DNA of 64,000 bases from Paractinoplanes maris (GCF_023544465.1 NZ_JALPVL010000017.1:186001-250000), one strand, 5' to 3'; positions 40,126 through 48,961 are shown, numbered from the stretch's first letter. Notes: generated from the sequence alone by a model not told the origin. Numbers and translations are program-made.

Positions 40126-42129
40126 ATGCGACGCGCCTGGCTCACTCTCGTGATAGCGGTGCTGCTCGGCGGGGGCGTGCTCGCCTTCGCGGGCCCGCTC
40201 GAGACGACGAACGATCCCACCGCCTCGCTGCCCAGCGCGGCCGAGTCGACCCGGGTGGCCGAGCTCGAGCGCCGGCTGCCCTCCGGGCAGGTCAACCCGG
40301 CTCTGATCGTCTTCGCCAAGGGCGACGGCACCCCGCTCACGGCGGCCGAGCTCACCACGATCGAGACGTTCGGCACACCGATCGTCGCCCCGGGCAAGGA
40401 CGCCGCGATCGTCTCCAAGCCCTACCCGGCCGGATATTCGGCTGAGCAGATCGTCGACGCCGTCGGCCAGCTGCGCGCGCAGGTGCGGGCCGAGGTGCCC
40501 CCGGGCATCACCGCGCAGGTCACCGGTGGCGCCGGCTTCACCGCCGACCTGGCCGACAGCTTCTCCGGCGCCAACACGCGGCTGCTCATCGTCACCGTCG
40601 TCGTGGTGGCCCTGCTGCTGCTGGTGACCTATCGCAGCCCGATCCTGTGGCTGGTCCCGCTGGCCGTCGTCGGCCTGGCCGACCGCCTGAGCGGTTCGGT
40701 CGTCGCGATCCTGTCCCGGCACACCGACCTGGCCATCGACGCGTCCACCAACGGCATCATCACGGTGCTCGTCTTCGGCGCCGGCACCAACTACGCACTG
40801 CTGATCATCTCGCGCTATCGGGAGGAACTGCACACGTACGAGGATCGGTTCGAGGCCATGCGGCAGGCGCTCAAGGGCGCCGGTCCGGCCGTGCTGGCCA
40901 GCTCAGGCACGGTCGTCCTCAGCCTCCTGACGCTGCTGCTGGCCAGCCTGGGCAAGAACCTCGCCCTCGGCGTGGCCGGAGCGGCCGGCATCGCCATCGC
41001 CGCGGTGTTCGCCCTGGTCGTTCTGCCACCCGCCCTCCTCGTCTGTGGCCGGAAGCTGTTCTGGCCGTTCATCCCGCACGTCGGCGAGGCCGGGGTGGGC
41101 GCCGAGAAGGGGCTGTGGGCCCGCATCGGCCGCGGCGTCTCGCGCCGGCCGGCGATCGTGGCCGTGGCCGCCGTGGTGGTGCTGGCCGCGCTGGGCAGTG
41201 GCCTGGTCGGCACCAAGCTGGGTTTCTCGCAGGCCGACCAGTTCCGCGTCGAGGCCGAGGCGGTCGACGGCCTCGAGACGGTCAGCCGCTACTTCCCGGC
41301 CGGGGCCACCGACCCGGCCACGATCATGACCACCCCCGACCGTTCCGAGGAGGTGCTCGCCCTGGTCAGCAAGACGCCCGGGGTCGCCTCGGCCCGGATC
41401 GGCGAGCGTACGGGCGATCTGGCGAGCATCAGCGCGGTGCTCACGGCCGCGCCCGACACGCCGGAGGCGTACGACACGGTGCGCGCCCTGCGCTCGAACG
41501 TGCACAGCGAGGACGCGCTCGTGGGCGGCAGCGTGGCCGCGAGCCTCGACGACCGGGACGCGGCCCGGCGCGACCTCACCGTCATCGTGCCGGCCGTGCT
41601 GATAGTGGTGCTGCTCGTTCTCATCGGGTTGTTGCGGGCCCTGGTGGCGCCGGTCCTGCTGCTGGTCACGGTGATCGCCAGTTTCGGGGCCGCGCTCGGT
41701 GCCGGCTCCTGGCTGTTCCGGCACGTCCTGGACTATCCGGCGCTCGACACCGGCGTACCGCTGCTGGCGTTCCTGTTCCTGGTGGCACTCGGTGTGGACT
41801 ACAACATCTTCCTGGTCACCCGCGCGAAGGAGGAGACGCCCCGGCGCGGCACCCGGGACGGCATGGTGCACGCCCTCGCCGTCACCGGTGGCGTCATCAC
41901 GAGCGCGGGCATCCTGCTGGCGGCCGTGTTCGGCGTGCTCGGTGTGCTGCCGGTCATCACGCTGACCCAGATCGGCGTCATCGTCGGCATCGGCGTGCTG
42001 CTGGACACGCTGCTCGTCCGCACGGTGCTGGTGCCCGCGCTGGCCACCATGTGCGGCGACCGCTTCTGGTGGCCGGGCCGGCCGGCGGCACTCCCCCGCC
42101 AGGAGACACCGGCCCCGGCCACCACCTGA
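40126..42129 (+). CDS. MMPL/RND-superfamily transporter
   Basis: A 667-residue membrane transporter of the MMPL class, which in actinobacteria exports lipids or drugs using the proton gradient. The layout is the standard duplicated one: one N-terminal span (RRAWLTLVIAVLLGGGVLAF), an outer loop domain, five spans ending near residue 310, a second half starting RPAIVAVAAVVVLAALGSG with another outer loop and five spans. GAGTNYALLIISRYREEL and GVDYNIFLVTRAKEE are the two D/T-Y-N signature motifs in the fourth and tenth helices. Regulation by the divergent MarR gene is likely. The substrate is unknown. The ATG at 40126 has GGAGGG upstream. Confidence 0.93.
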   Translation: MRRAWLTLVIAVLLGGGVLAFAGPLETTNDPTASLPSAAESTRVAELERRLPSGQVNPALIVFAKGDGTPLTAAELTTIETFGTPIVAPGKDAAIVSKPYPAGYSAEQIVDAVGQLRAQVRAEVPPGITAQVTGGAGFTADLADSFSGANTRLLIVTVVVVALLLLVTYRSPILWLVPLAVVGLADRLSGSVVAILSRHTDLAIDASTNGIITVLVFGAGTNYALLIISRYREELHTYEDRFEAMRQALKGAGPAVLASSGTVVLSLLTLLLASLGKNLALGVAGAAGIAIAAVFALVVLPPALLVCGRKLFWPFIPHVGEAGVGAEKGLWARIGRGVSRRPAIVAVAAVVVLAALGSGLVGTKLGFSQADQFRVEAEAVDGLETVSRYFPAGATDPATIMTTPDRSEEVLALVSKTPGVASARIGERTGDLASISAVLTAAPDTPEAYDTVRALRSNVHSEDALVGGSVAASLDDRDAARRDLTVIVPAVLIVVLLVLIGLLRALVAPVLLLVTVIASFGAALGAGSWLFRHVLDYPALDTGVPLLAFLFLVALGVDYNIFLVTRAKEETPRRGTRDGMVHALAVTGGVITSAGILLAAVFGVLGVLPVITLTQIGVIVGIGVLLDTLLVRTVLVPALATMCGDRFWWPGRPAALPRQETPAPATT

Positions 42130-42130
42130 G

Positions 42131-43294
42131 TCAGCTCGGGGAAGCGGGGACCGGTTCGGGCTCGATCGGGACGCCGGCGAACGGGATCGCCGACGTCCCG
42201 CCCGTGCCGGCTCCCGCGGGGTGCTGCCACACGCCGCGGCGCGACAGCTCGGGCAGGACGCCCTCGCCGAACCAGTACGCCTCCTCGAGGTGGGGATAGC
42301 CGCTGAGGATGAACTCGTCGATGCCCAGTGCCGCGTACTCCTGGATCCGGTCGGCGATCTCCTGATGGCTGCCGACCAGCGCGGTGCCGGCCCCGCCGCG
42401 CACCAGGCCGACGCCGGCCCACAGGTTCGGCGAGACGACCAGCCCGTCCCGGTTTCCGCCGTGCAGGTCGAGCATCCGCCGCTGCCCCTCGGACTCGCTG
42501 CGGTTCAGACCGGCCTGCACCGCGGCGATGTCCGCCTCGCTCACCCCGCGCAACAAACGCTCAGCTTCCGCCCACGCCGCGTCGGCCGTGTCCCGGGCGA
42601 TCACGTGCAGCCGGATGCCGAACCGCATGTCCGGCTTGAGCGACCGGATCCAGTCGAGCTTCTTCGCCACCTGGGCCGGCGGCTCGCCCCAGGTCAGATA
42701 GACGTCGGCGTGCTCGGCGGCGACCGGCCCGGCCGCCTTCGACGAGCCGCCGAAGTAGATCGCCGGCGCCGGGTCGGGCAGCTTCGCGAGCCGCGCCTCC
42801 TCGACGCGCAGGTGCTCCCCGTCGAAAGTGACCGTCTCCCCGCGAAAGAGTGAGCGAACGATCGACAGGAACTCGCCCGTCCGCGCATAACGCGCGTCCT
42901 TGTCGAGGAAGTCGCCGTACTGCCGCTGCTCGTGCGACTCGCCGCCGGTGACGACGTTGAGCAGCAGCCGCCCACCGGAGAGCCGCTGGAACGTCGACGC
43001 CATCTGCGCGGCCAGCGTCGGCGAGATGACGCCGGGCCGGAAGGCCACCAGGAACTTGAGCCGCTCGGTCACCTCGGTCAGCATCGCCGTGGTGAGCCAC
43101 GCGTCCTCGCACCACGCGCCGGTCGGGGTGAGCGCCCCGACGAAGCCGAGCTGCTCGGCGCTGCGCGCGATCTGGCCGAGGTAGCCGATGGTCAGCGGGC
43201 GCACACCGCCGGCCGATCCGACCGGCGTGCCGTGGCCGCCACCCACGATGTCGCGGCTGTCGCCGTTGGTGGGCAGAAACCAGTGAAAGTCCAT
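42131..43294 (-). CDS. ssuD: alkanesulfonate monooxygenase SsuD
   Basis: A 387-residue flavin-dependent TIM-barrel enzyme that cleaves alkanesulfonates to sulfite and an aldehyde using FMNH2 and oxygen. It has FHWFLPTNGDSRDIVGGGHGT, the segment FVGALTPTGAWCEDAWLTTAML with the conserved Cys, FLVAFRPGVISPTLAAQMASTFQRLSGGRLLLNVVTGG, and the C-terminal GTALVGSHQEIADRIQEYAALGIDEFILSGYPHLEEAYWFGEGVLP, all characteristic of SsuD. It abuts the MMPL gene stop (2 bp, convergent) and is divergent from a sulfite-oxidase-like gene; the 48-bp gap must contain both promoters. The transporter and dioxygenase genes of the same pathway lie at 45-49 kb. Confidence 0.95.
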   Translation of the reverse strand: MDFHWFLPTNGDSRDIVGGGHGTPVGSAGGVRPLTIGYLGQIARSAEQLGFVGALTPTGAWCEDAWLTTAMLTEVTERLKFLVAFRPGVISPTLAAQMASTFQRLSGGRLLLNVVTGGESHEQRQYGDFLDKDARYARTGEFLSIVRSLFRGETVTFDGEHLRVEEARLAKLPDPAPAIYFGGSSKAAGPVAAEHADVYLTWGEPPAQVAKKLDWIRSLKPDMRFGIRLHVIARDTADAAWAEAERLLRGVSEADIAAVQAGLNRSESEGQRRMLDLHGGNRDGLVVSPNLWAGVGLVRGGAGTALVGSHQEIADRIQEYAALGIDEFILSGYPHLEEAYWFGEGVLPELSRRGVWQHPAGAGTGGTSAIPFAGVPIEPEPVPASPS

Positions 43295-43342
43295 GCCCGC
43301 ACCCTACCTACATCTCCTATCAAGTGAATAGAGTGCACAGAC

Positions 43343-44563
43343 ATGGATGAGGTTGCCTACGACAAACTCCGCATGCGCCAGTGGCAGGACGGCCGGGCGT
43401 ACGGCTTCTCCCGCCGTGACCTGCTGAAGCTCACCGCGGTGGCCGGCCTGGCCGGAGCCCTGACCGAGGCCGCGCCCGCGGCGGCGGCGGCCGGCCCGAT
43501 CGTCAAGCCGCTGCCGCCCGACAAGTTCAAGGTGCTCGGCACGAACGCCGAGACGCTGTGGTCCTCGCTGGCCGGCGTGGGCTATCACGTGCCGATCGAC
43601 CGCTTCTTCGTGCGCAACCACACCAGCACGCCGCTCATCGACAGCGCGTCCTGGAGCCTCGAAGTGTTCGGCGCCGGCCTGCGGGGCGGCCCCGTCTCAT
43701 TCTCGCTGCGCGACCTCCAGCGCCTGCCGTCGGTCACCCGATCGGTCACCGTCGAGTGCGCCGGCAACGGCCGCAGCTACTTCACCTCGCAGCAGGGCCA
43801 AACCGTTTCCGGTACGGCGTGGGGGCTGGGCGCGGTCGGCGTGGCGCGCTGGCGGGGCGTACGGCTGTCGACCGTCCTGCGCCGGGCCGGGCTCAGCTCC
43901 CGGGCGGTCGACGTGCAGGCGTCCGGCCTCGACCCGAACTACGTCACCGGCGATGTCGACCTCGGCCCGGTCCGGCGCCCGCTACCCGTCGGCAAGGCTC
44001 TGGACGACGTCATCCTGGCCTACGAGATGAACGGCTCGCCGCTTCCGCCTGATCACGGAGCCCCCGTACGCCTGATCGTGCCGTCCTGGATCGGCATCGC
44101 GTCGATCAAGTGGGTCGGTCGCATCGAGGTCTCCGATGTGCCGCTGTTCTCACCCTGGAACACCCAGTTCTATCGCTTCTTCGGCCCCGGCTTCCCGGCC
44201 GAGGGACAGCCGTTCGACCGCCAATCGATCAAGAGCGCGTTCGAGCTCGATCCCGGCGCCGTCTTCACGGCGGGCTCGCGGGTCCGCCTGACCGGCCGGT
44301 CGTGGTCGGCCGGCGGACGCGTCAAACACGTCCAGGTGAGCACCGACGGTGGCGTCTCCTGGCGTCACGCGCAGCCGGTGGGCCCGTCGGTGGACAACGC
44401 GTGGCAGCGCTGGCAGCTCGACTGGCGCCCCACGGCCGGCGCGCACGTCCTCCAGGCCCGAGCCACCGACGTACGGGGCAACAGCCAGCCCGCGGAGGCG
44501 CGGTTCAACACCCTCGGCTACCTGTTCGACGCCGTCGTGAAGGTGCCGGTGACCGCCGTCTAG
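43343..44563 (+). CDS. sulfite oxidase-family molybdopterin protein, Tat-exported
   Basis: A 406-residue enzyme of the sulfite oxidase/YedY superfamily. It starts with a twin-arginine signal (SRRDLLKLT at 23-31, then an Ala/Gly-rich hydrophobic region to about residue 50). The molybdopterin domain includes DRFFVRNHTSTP, the cofactor-ligand Cys139 in TVECAGNGRSYF, GTAWGLGAVGVARWRGVRL, YEMNGSPLPPDHGAPVRLIVPSWIGIASIKWV; the C-terminal part is an Ig-like dimerisation domain (VQVSTDGGVSWRHAQP, WQRWQLDW, ARATDVRGNSQP). It could oxidise sulfite to sulfate outside the cell. Being divergent from ssuD it would remove the sulfite formed, though the actual substrate is untested. Confidence 0.9.
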   Translation: MDEVAYDKLRMRQWQDGRAYGFSRRDLLKLTAVAGLAGALTEAAPAAAAAGPIVKPLPPDKFKVLGTNAETLWSSLAGVGYHVPIDRFFVRNHTSTPLIDSASWSLEVFGAGLRGGPVSFSLRDLQRLPSVTRSVTVECAGNGRSYFTSQQGQTVSGTAWGLGAVGVARWRGVRLSTVLRRAGLSSRAVDVQASGLDPNYVTGDVDLGPVRRPLPVGKALDDVILAYEMNGSPLPPDHGAPVRLIVPSWIGIASIKWVGRIEVSDVPLFSPWNTQFYRFFGPGFPAEGQPFDRQSIKSAFELDPGAVFTAGSRVRLTGRSWSAGGRVKHVQVSTDGGVSWRHAQPVGPSVDNAWQRWQLDWRPTAGAHVLQARATDVRGNSQPAEARFNTLGYLFDAVVKVPVTAV

Positions 44564-44600
44564 AGAGCCGTGCTGTGCCCGTTCGCACCCGGCGCGAACG

Positions 44601-45182
44601 TCAGGAACTCGAGATGTCGGGGTCTACGACGTGACCCTTGGCGCGGCTCCAATGCGCTTGAGTCCGGAGGGAGTGACGGCCCCGGCGAGCCTCCGGTGGG
44701 TGGCGTTCCGGAAGCTTGTCGGCGGCCCGTATCCCGGTCTCCAGCTGAATCCTGACCACGGGCACTGCCGCCACGATGATCGTGGAGAACGTCATGGTGA
44801 CAAGGCACACGCCGGCTGCCATTCCCGCTATGTCGCCGTCAGGGGTGCCGGCGAACAGAACCCACGTCGCTGCGATCTCCCCGGTAGCGATCAGTACGAG
44901 GACCACGTAGGCGGTCAACAGGAGATTTCGCCGGAACAGCTGCACATCGCTGTCCACGAAGCTCTGGACCCACTGCTCGTACGCCTTCCAGTCCGGACCG
45001 TCTTTCTCGATCGCCTTGAACTGCCAGGAGAAAGTACGGCTGACGCGCTGGCGCCGACCGTTGAGCGGGTCCCGCAGAAGGACTCCGACCTCCACGGCGA
45101 ACGCGATGAGCAGGGCGGGCAGGACTTGAGCGGTCGTCGAGAAGAAGGCTTCGGGCGGCACAGCGCGATCATTGCATCGCAA
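44601..45182 (-). CDS. three-span membrane protein of unknown function
   Basis: A 193-residue protein. Hydrophobic segments lie at about residues 17-35 (TAQVLPALLIAFAVEVGVLL), 86-111 (NLLLTAYVVLVLIATGEIAATWVLFA) and 117-140 (IAGMAAGVCLVTMTFSTIIVAAV). Between the first two is an amphipathic, charged stretch (WQFKAIEKDGPDWKAYEQWVQSF). The C-terminal 45 residues are basic. No known domain. The base composition is less GC-biased than its neighbours, which suggests a more recent acquisition. It lies downstream of the tauD operon, but a strong hairpin at 45217-45252 separates them, so it should have its own promoter. Only 37 bp separate its stop from the convergent sulfite-oxidase-like gene. Confidence 0.7.
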   Translation of the reverse strand: MRCNDRAVPPEAFFSTTAQVLPALLIAFAVEVGVLLRDPLNGRRQRVSRTFSWQFKAIEKDGPDWKAYEQWVQSFVDSDVQLFRRNLLLTAYVVLVLIATGEIAATWVLFAGTPDGDIAGMAAGVCLVTMTFSTIIVAAVPVVRIQLETGIRAADKLPERHPPEARRGRHSLRTQAHWSRAKGHVVDPDISSS

Positions 45183-45216
45183 GTCATCGATGGGTAATCG
45201 ACCACTGCCCGTGGCG

Positions 45217-45252
45217 CGCCGCTCTCCCGCCGCAATCGGCGGGAGAGCGGCG
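45217..45252. terminator. long perfect hairpin after tauD
   Basis: A 16-base perfect stem (CGCCGCTCTCCCGCCG and its complement) closes a four-base CAAT loop. It lies 16 bp after the stop of tauD on the minus strand and lacks a U-tract, as is common for actinobacterial terminators. It should end the ssuCAB-tauD transcript. Confidence 0.85.
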
Positions 45253-45268
45253 GCAGAGCCGCGTGGGG

Positions 45269-46111
45269 TCAGACGGTGGGGACGCCGACCGGGACGTCAC
45301 CGCGCAGGGTGATGCGGTGCATGACCCGGCGGTTGTCGCCGTAGTCGCGGTTGGCGTAGTGGGACGTGCTGCGGTTGTCCCACATGGCCACGTCGCCGGG
45401 GCGCCAGCGGTGGCGGACGATGTGCTCGGGCTTGGTCAGGTGCGCGTAGAGCAGGTCCAGGATCGCCCGGCTCTCGAACTCGGAGACACCGACGATGTGT
45501 GACGTGAAGCCGGGGTTGACGAAAATGCCCCGCCGGCCCGTCTCGGGGTGCACGCGGATCACCGGGTGCTCGATCGGCTCGAGCTTGGTGACGACCTCGC
45601 CGTCCCACTCGTTGCCCTGCCCGTTACGCCGCTGGGCCAGGTAGTACCCGAACTCGCGGTTCCCGTCGTGGACGGCGGTCAGCTGCTCGGCGAGGCGCTT
45701 CACGGGCTCGGAGAGCGAGTCGAAAGCAAGCTGCCCATCGGCCCAGTTCGTGTCACCGCCGGTCGGCGGCAGCGTGACCGCCCGCAGGATCGAGCCGAGC
45801 GGAGGGCGCCGCATGAACGTGACGTCGGTGTGCCACACGTCGGCGAAGCCGTTGTCGGTGCTGTCCAGGGCGTACACCTCGGGGTGTTCCGCGTCCACGC
45901 CGCCGACGACCGGATGCGAGGCGGTGAGCTCGCCGATGCGCCGGCCCAGCGCGACCTGCCCGTCGTCGTCGAGCGTCTGATCGCGGAAGAACAGCACCTT
46001 GCGCTCCACCAGCGCGGCCCGGAGGTCGGCCACGTCGGCGTCGGACACCTTGGACAGGTCGATCCCGTGGACGATCGCCCCGAAGTGCGGCGACAACTGA
46101 TCGAAGATCAT
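45269..46111 (-). CDS. tauD: TauD-family taurine/alkanesulfonate 2-oxoglutarate dioxygenase
   Basis: A 280-residue Fe(II)/2-oxoglutarate dioxygenase that releases sulfite from taurine or alkanesulfonates. It has FGAIVHGIDLSKVSDADVADLRAALVERKVLFFRDQ, the iron ligands in WHTDVTFMRRPP (H-x-D), GDTNWADGQLAFDSLSE, HPVIRVHPETGRRGIFVNPGFTSHIVG, and the distal His and the 2-oxoglutarate Arg in NRSTSHYANRDYGDNRRVMHRITLRG. The subgroup, TauD or an alkylsulfatase-type relative, cannot be told from sequence alone. Its ATG overlaps the ssuB stop by four bases; a hairpin terminator follows its stop, so it is the last gene of the ssuCAB-tauD operon. Confidence 0.93.
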   Translation of the reverse strand: MIFDQLSPHFGAIVHGIDLSKVSDADVADLRAALVERKVLFFRDQTLDDDGQVALGRRIGELTASHPVVGGVDAEHPEVYALDSTDNGFADVWHTDVTFMRRPPLGSILRAVTLPPTGGDTNWADGQLAFDSLSEPVKRLAEQLTAVHDGNREFGYYLAQRRNGQGNEWDGEVVTKLEPIEHPVIRVHPETGRRGIFVNPGFTSHIVGVSEFESRAILDLLYAHLTKPEHIVRHRWRPGDVAMWDNRSTSHYANRDYGDNRRVMHRITLRGDVPVGVPTV

Positions 46112-46890
46112 GCGGATACCTCCGAGGACGAACGGTCACGGACGGCGGCGCCGATCTCGGCGCGCAGGGCGGCGAACTCCGGCCGGCCCCGCAGCTCGTC
46201 CGGGGCGAGCCCGGTGCGCGGCAGACCGATCGGCAGGTCGAGGGCGATCCGGCCGGGGCGCGGCGTGAGCACCACGACCCGGCTTCCGAGGAAGACCGCC
46301 TCATCGACGGAGTGAGTCACAAATACGCAGGTTCGGTTGGACGAGGCGCTCACCCGCCGCAGATCCTCCTGCAGACGTTCCCGGGTGAGCGCGTCGAGGG
46401 CAGCGAAGGGCTCGTCGAGCAGCAGCAGCGGGTTCTCCACCGCCAGAGCGCGCGCGATCGCCACGCGTTGCTGCTGTCCCCCGCTGATCTGCCAGGTGCG
46501 CCGGCGGGCGACATCGCGCAGACCGACCCGTTCGAGCAGTTCGTCGACGCGCTCCGGGGTAGCGGGCAACCCGGCGTACTTGAGCGCGAGCGCGACGTTC
46601 CCGCCGACGCTGCGCCAGGGGAACAGCCGCGGCTGCTGGAACACCAGCCCCGCGCCGCGTCCCGGCACGGGTGGCTCGCCGGCCGCCCGTACGCTGCCGA
46701 ACGTCGGCTCCTCGAAACCCGCGATCAGCCGCAGCAGCGTGCTCTTGCCACACCCGGAGGCGCCCACCAGGACGAGGAACTCGCCGGCCGGCACGGTCAG
46801 ATCGATCGGCCCCACCGCGGTGACGTCCCCGTAGCGGTGCTCGACGTCGGTCAGTCGGATGGCGGCGCGGGCGGGGTCAGCCGAGGACAC
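46108..46890 (-). CDS. ssuB: sulfonate/taurine ABC transporter ATPase SsuB
   Basis: A 260-residue ATPase of the nitrate/sulfonate/taurine transporter family. Motifs are Walker A GASGCGKST, Q-loop VFQQPRLFPWRSV, signature ISGGQQQRVAIARAL, Walker B PLLLLDEPFAALDALTRE and the H-loop VTHSVDEAV, followed by the family-typical VVVLTPRPGRIALDLPI. It energises the permease SsuC. Its start overlaps the end of the ssuA gene by 14 bases and its end overlaps tauD by four, so translation of these genes is coupled. Substrate class is inferred from the operon. Confidence 0.95.
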   Translation of the reverse strand: MSSADPARAAIRLTDVEHRYGDVTAVGPIDLTVPAGEFLVLVGASGCGKSTLLRLIAGFEEPTFGSVRAAGEPPVPGRGAGLVFQQPRLFPWRSVGGNVALALKYAGLPATPERVDELLERVGLRDVARRRTWQISGGQQQRVAIARALAVENPLLLLDEPFAALDALTRERLQEDLRRVSASSNRTCVFVTHSVDEAVFLGSRVVVLTPRPGRIALDLPIGLPRTGLAPDELRGRPEFAALRAEIGAAVRDRSSSEVSA

Positions 46891-47923
46891 TGGGCAGGCC
46901 CTTCACGTAGACGGCGTTCTGGACGTCGGCGAGGGCGGGCACCGCGTCGATCTTCTGCTGGCCCTTGAGGAACTCGGCCGCGCTGACCAGGTTGACGGCG
47001 AGCTGACCGACCTTGCCCTCGGTGCCCAGCCACTCGTCGGTGGCCAGGTCGGCCGGCTTGAGGAAGACGCCCTGGGAGAGCTGCTCCTGCGCCTCGGCCG
47101 GGCTGAGATTGAGCTCGGCGCCGACCGCCTTGGACGCGGCGGCCGGGTCGGCGGCGATGATGTCGAGTGCCTGCGCCTCGACCTTGCGCCACGCGTCCAC
47201 CGCCTCGGGATGCGCGTCGATGAAGGCCGTGGACACGACACCGAGGTCGAGCGTCGGCTTGCCCGCCGTGGCCAGCTGCCGGCTCGAGATGAGCACCTTG
47301 CCGGTCTTCTTGATCTCGGCGAGCGACGGCAGCCAGGTGTAGGCCGCGTCGAGGTCCCCGCGCGTCCAGGCGGCCTGGATGTCCTGCGGCTCCAGGTCGA
47401 CGATGCTGACCTCGTTCTCCTTGACGCCGGCCTGGTCGAGCGCCGCGAGGAGGCTGTAGTGCGCCGTCGAGGCGAACGGCGTGGCCACCTTCTTGCCCTT
47501 CAGCGACGCCACGTCGGTCACGCCGCTGCCGTTGCGGGCGACCAGCGCTTCGTTGTCGCCGGCCACGTCCAGAACGAACGCGACCTTGTACGGGATGTTC
47601 AGGGGTGCGGACAAGCCACGCGCGACCGGGCTGGAGCCGATGGCCGCGATGTCCACCGCCTTGGCCACGAACGCCGTGTTGATGCTGGCCCCGGAGTCGA
47701 ACTTGGTCCAGGTGATCCGGTAGTCGGGCAGCGCCTTCTCCAGCAGCCCCTGGTTCTTGACGATCAGGTCCCCGCTCGGGAAGGCCTGATACGCGATCCG
47801 GATCGTCTTCTTCTCGCCGTCCGCACCACCGGCTCCACCGGCGGCGCCGTTCCCGCAAGCGGCGGCACCGGCGACCAGAGCGAGGGCGGCGAAACCGGCA
47901 AGCCCGGCACGAAGCTTCTTCAC
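46877..47923 (-). CDS. ssuA: sulfonate/taurine substrate-binding lipoprotein SsuA
   Basis: A 348-residue periplasmic-type binding protein of the SsuA/TauA family, anchored as a lipoprotein: signal peptide MKKLRAGLAGFAALALVAGA and lipobox AGAAAC with Cys23. The mature part starts KTIRIAYQAFPSGDLIVKNQGLLEKALPDYRITWTKFDSGASINTAFVAKAVDIAAIGSSPVARGL, typical for aliphatic sulfonate binding, and has KKVATPFASTAHYSLLAALDQAGV and AWTRGDLDAAYTWLPSLAEI, the usual ligand pocket stretches. It delivers substrate to SsuC/SsuB. The gene lies 55 bp after ssuC. Confidence 0.94.
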   Translation of the reverse strand: MKKLRAGLAGFAALALVAGAAACGNGAAGGAGGADGEKKTIRIAYQAFPSGDLIVKNQGLLEKALPDYRITWTKFDSGASINTAFVAKAVDIAAIGSSPVARGLSAPLNIPYKVAFVLDVAGDNEALVARNGSGVTDVASLKGKKVATPFASTAHYSLLAALDQAGVKENEVSIVDLEPQDIQAAWTRGDLDAAYTWLPSLAEIKKTGKVLISSRQLATAGKPTLDLGVVSTAFIDAHPEAVDAWRKVEAQALDIIAADPAAASKAVGAELNLSPAEAQEQLSQGVFLKPADLATDEWLGTEGKVGQLAVNLVSAAEFLKGQQKIDAVPALADVQNAVYVKGLPSVLG

Positions 47924-47978
47924 TGTGAATGACTCTCTTCCGAAATGGTGTTCGTATCCGCATGGTGGGCGGAGGTGG

Positions 47979-48839
47979 TCAGAGGCGGCCGCGCCACGGG
48001 ATCAGGCGGTTCTCGGCCGTGCGGAGCAGGGCGTCGATCAGCAGGCCGGAAAGCCCGATGGCGAACAGGCCGAGCACGACGACGTCGGTCTGGGAGTAGC
48101 GCTGGGCGTCGCGCACCATGCCGCCGATGCCGGGCACACCGTTGATGGTCTCGGCGGCCACCACCGAGCTGTACGCGATGCCGACGGCCAGCCGGATGCC
48201 GGTGAAGATCTCGGGCAGCGCGTGCGGCAGCGTCACGTCCCGGATCACCGCCCACCGGCCGGCGCCCAGCGCCCGGGCCGCTTCGACCAGCCCGGTCGGC
48301 GCCCCCTGCACGGCCGCCGCGGTCGCCACCGCCACCGGCGGCAGGGCCGCGATCGACAGCAGCCACAACTTCGGCGTCTCGTCGATGCCGAACCAGATGA
48401 TGAACAGGCTGAAGTAGGCGAGCGGGGGCAACGCCCGGACGAACGTGACCACCGGCTCGGTGACCACGCGCAGCCAGCCGACGACACCCATCAGCACACC
48501 GAGCACCAGTCCGCCGGCGACACCGATCGCCGACCCGATGAGGATGCGGCGCAGACTCACCCCGAGGTGCTCGATGAGCAGATGCCCGCTGTAGCCCCGG
48601 ACCCCGTCGTGCACGGTCGAGGTCTGGATCAGCTGATGCCAGACCGCCCCCGGCGACGGGATGAACGTCGGGTTGCGCGTGGTGCGGGCGGCCAGCTCCC
48701 ACAGTCCATAGAGGATGACGAGCGCCAGCAACCGCAATGCCACCCGGCGCCGCCGGCCACCCTGGGGCGCGAGGGGCGATCGCCGGGGCAGGGCGGGTTC
48801 GGTCGATACGACAGGGGGCGCGGACAACGAGGTGGTCAC
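47979..48839 (-). CDS. ssuC: sulfonate/taurine ABC transporter permease SsuC
   Basis: A roughly 286-residue permease with six hydrophobic spans and the conserved cytoplasmic loop EAARALGAGRWAVIRDVTLPHALPEIFTGIRLAVGIAYSSVVAAE (the EAA motif that docks the ATPase). An N-terminal Pro-rich leader precedes the first span (LLALVILYGLWELAA). GTG at 48839 was chosen because AGGTAGG lies eight bases upstream; a TTG at 48845 would give two more residues. It is the first gene of the ssuCAB-tauD operon. A 26-bp inverted repeat ends seven bases upstream of the possible TTG start and overlaps the ribosome-binding region. Confidence 0.93.
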   Translation of the reverse strand: MTTSLSAPPVVSTEPALPRRSPLAPQGGRRRRVALRLLALVILYGLWELAARTTRNPTFIPSPGAVWHQLIQTSTVHDGVRGYSGHLLIEHLGVSLRRILIGSAIGVAGGLVLGVLMGVVGWLRVVTEPVVTFVRALPPLAYFSLFIIWFGIDETPKLWLLSIAALPPVAVATAAAVQGAPTGLVEAARALGAGRWAVIRDVTLPHALPEIFTGIRLAVGIAYSSVVAAETINGVPGIGGMVRDAQRYSQTDVVVLGLFAIGLSGLLIDALLRTAENRLIPWRGRL

Positions 48840-48851
48840 CGCCAATTCCTA

Positions 48852-48877
48852 CCTTGCCTATCGGCTTTTAGGCAAGG
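48852..48877. promoter_or_regulatory. inverted repeat in the leader of the ssuC operon
   Basis: CCTTGCCTA, eight bases, TAGGCAAGG: perfect nine-base arms ending immediately before the SsuC ribosome binding site. It could be a repressor operator for sulfur-responsive control or an RNA hairpin that hides the ribosome binding site. No matching site was found in front of ssuD. Function is inferred. Confidence 0.7.
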
Positions 48878-48919
48878 CCCTGTCCCGCCAGCTGGACCGC
48901 CAGCCGCTGAGCACATGCC

Positions 48920-48949
48920 GAAGGCCCCGTCCGCATGGACGGGGCCTTC
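48920..48949. terminator. terminator of the sigma/anti-sigma operon
   Basis: GAAGGCCCCGTCC, loop GCAT, and its perfect complement; a 13-base stem starting 13 bp after the stop of the anti-sigma gene on the minus strand. It separates that operon from the ssuC leader. The last bases of the stem are TTC, and no U-tract follows. Confidence 0.9.
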
Positions 48950-48961
48950 GCATCACCGACG

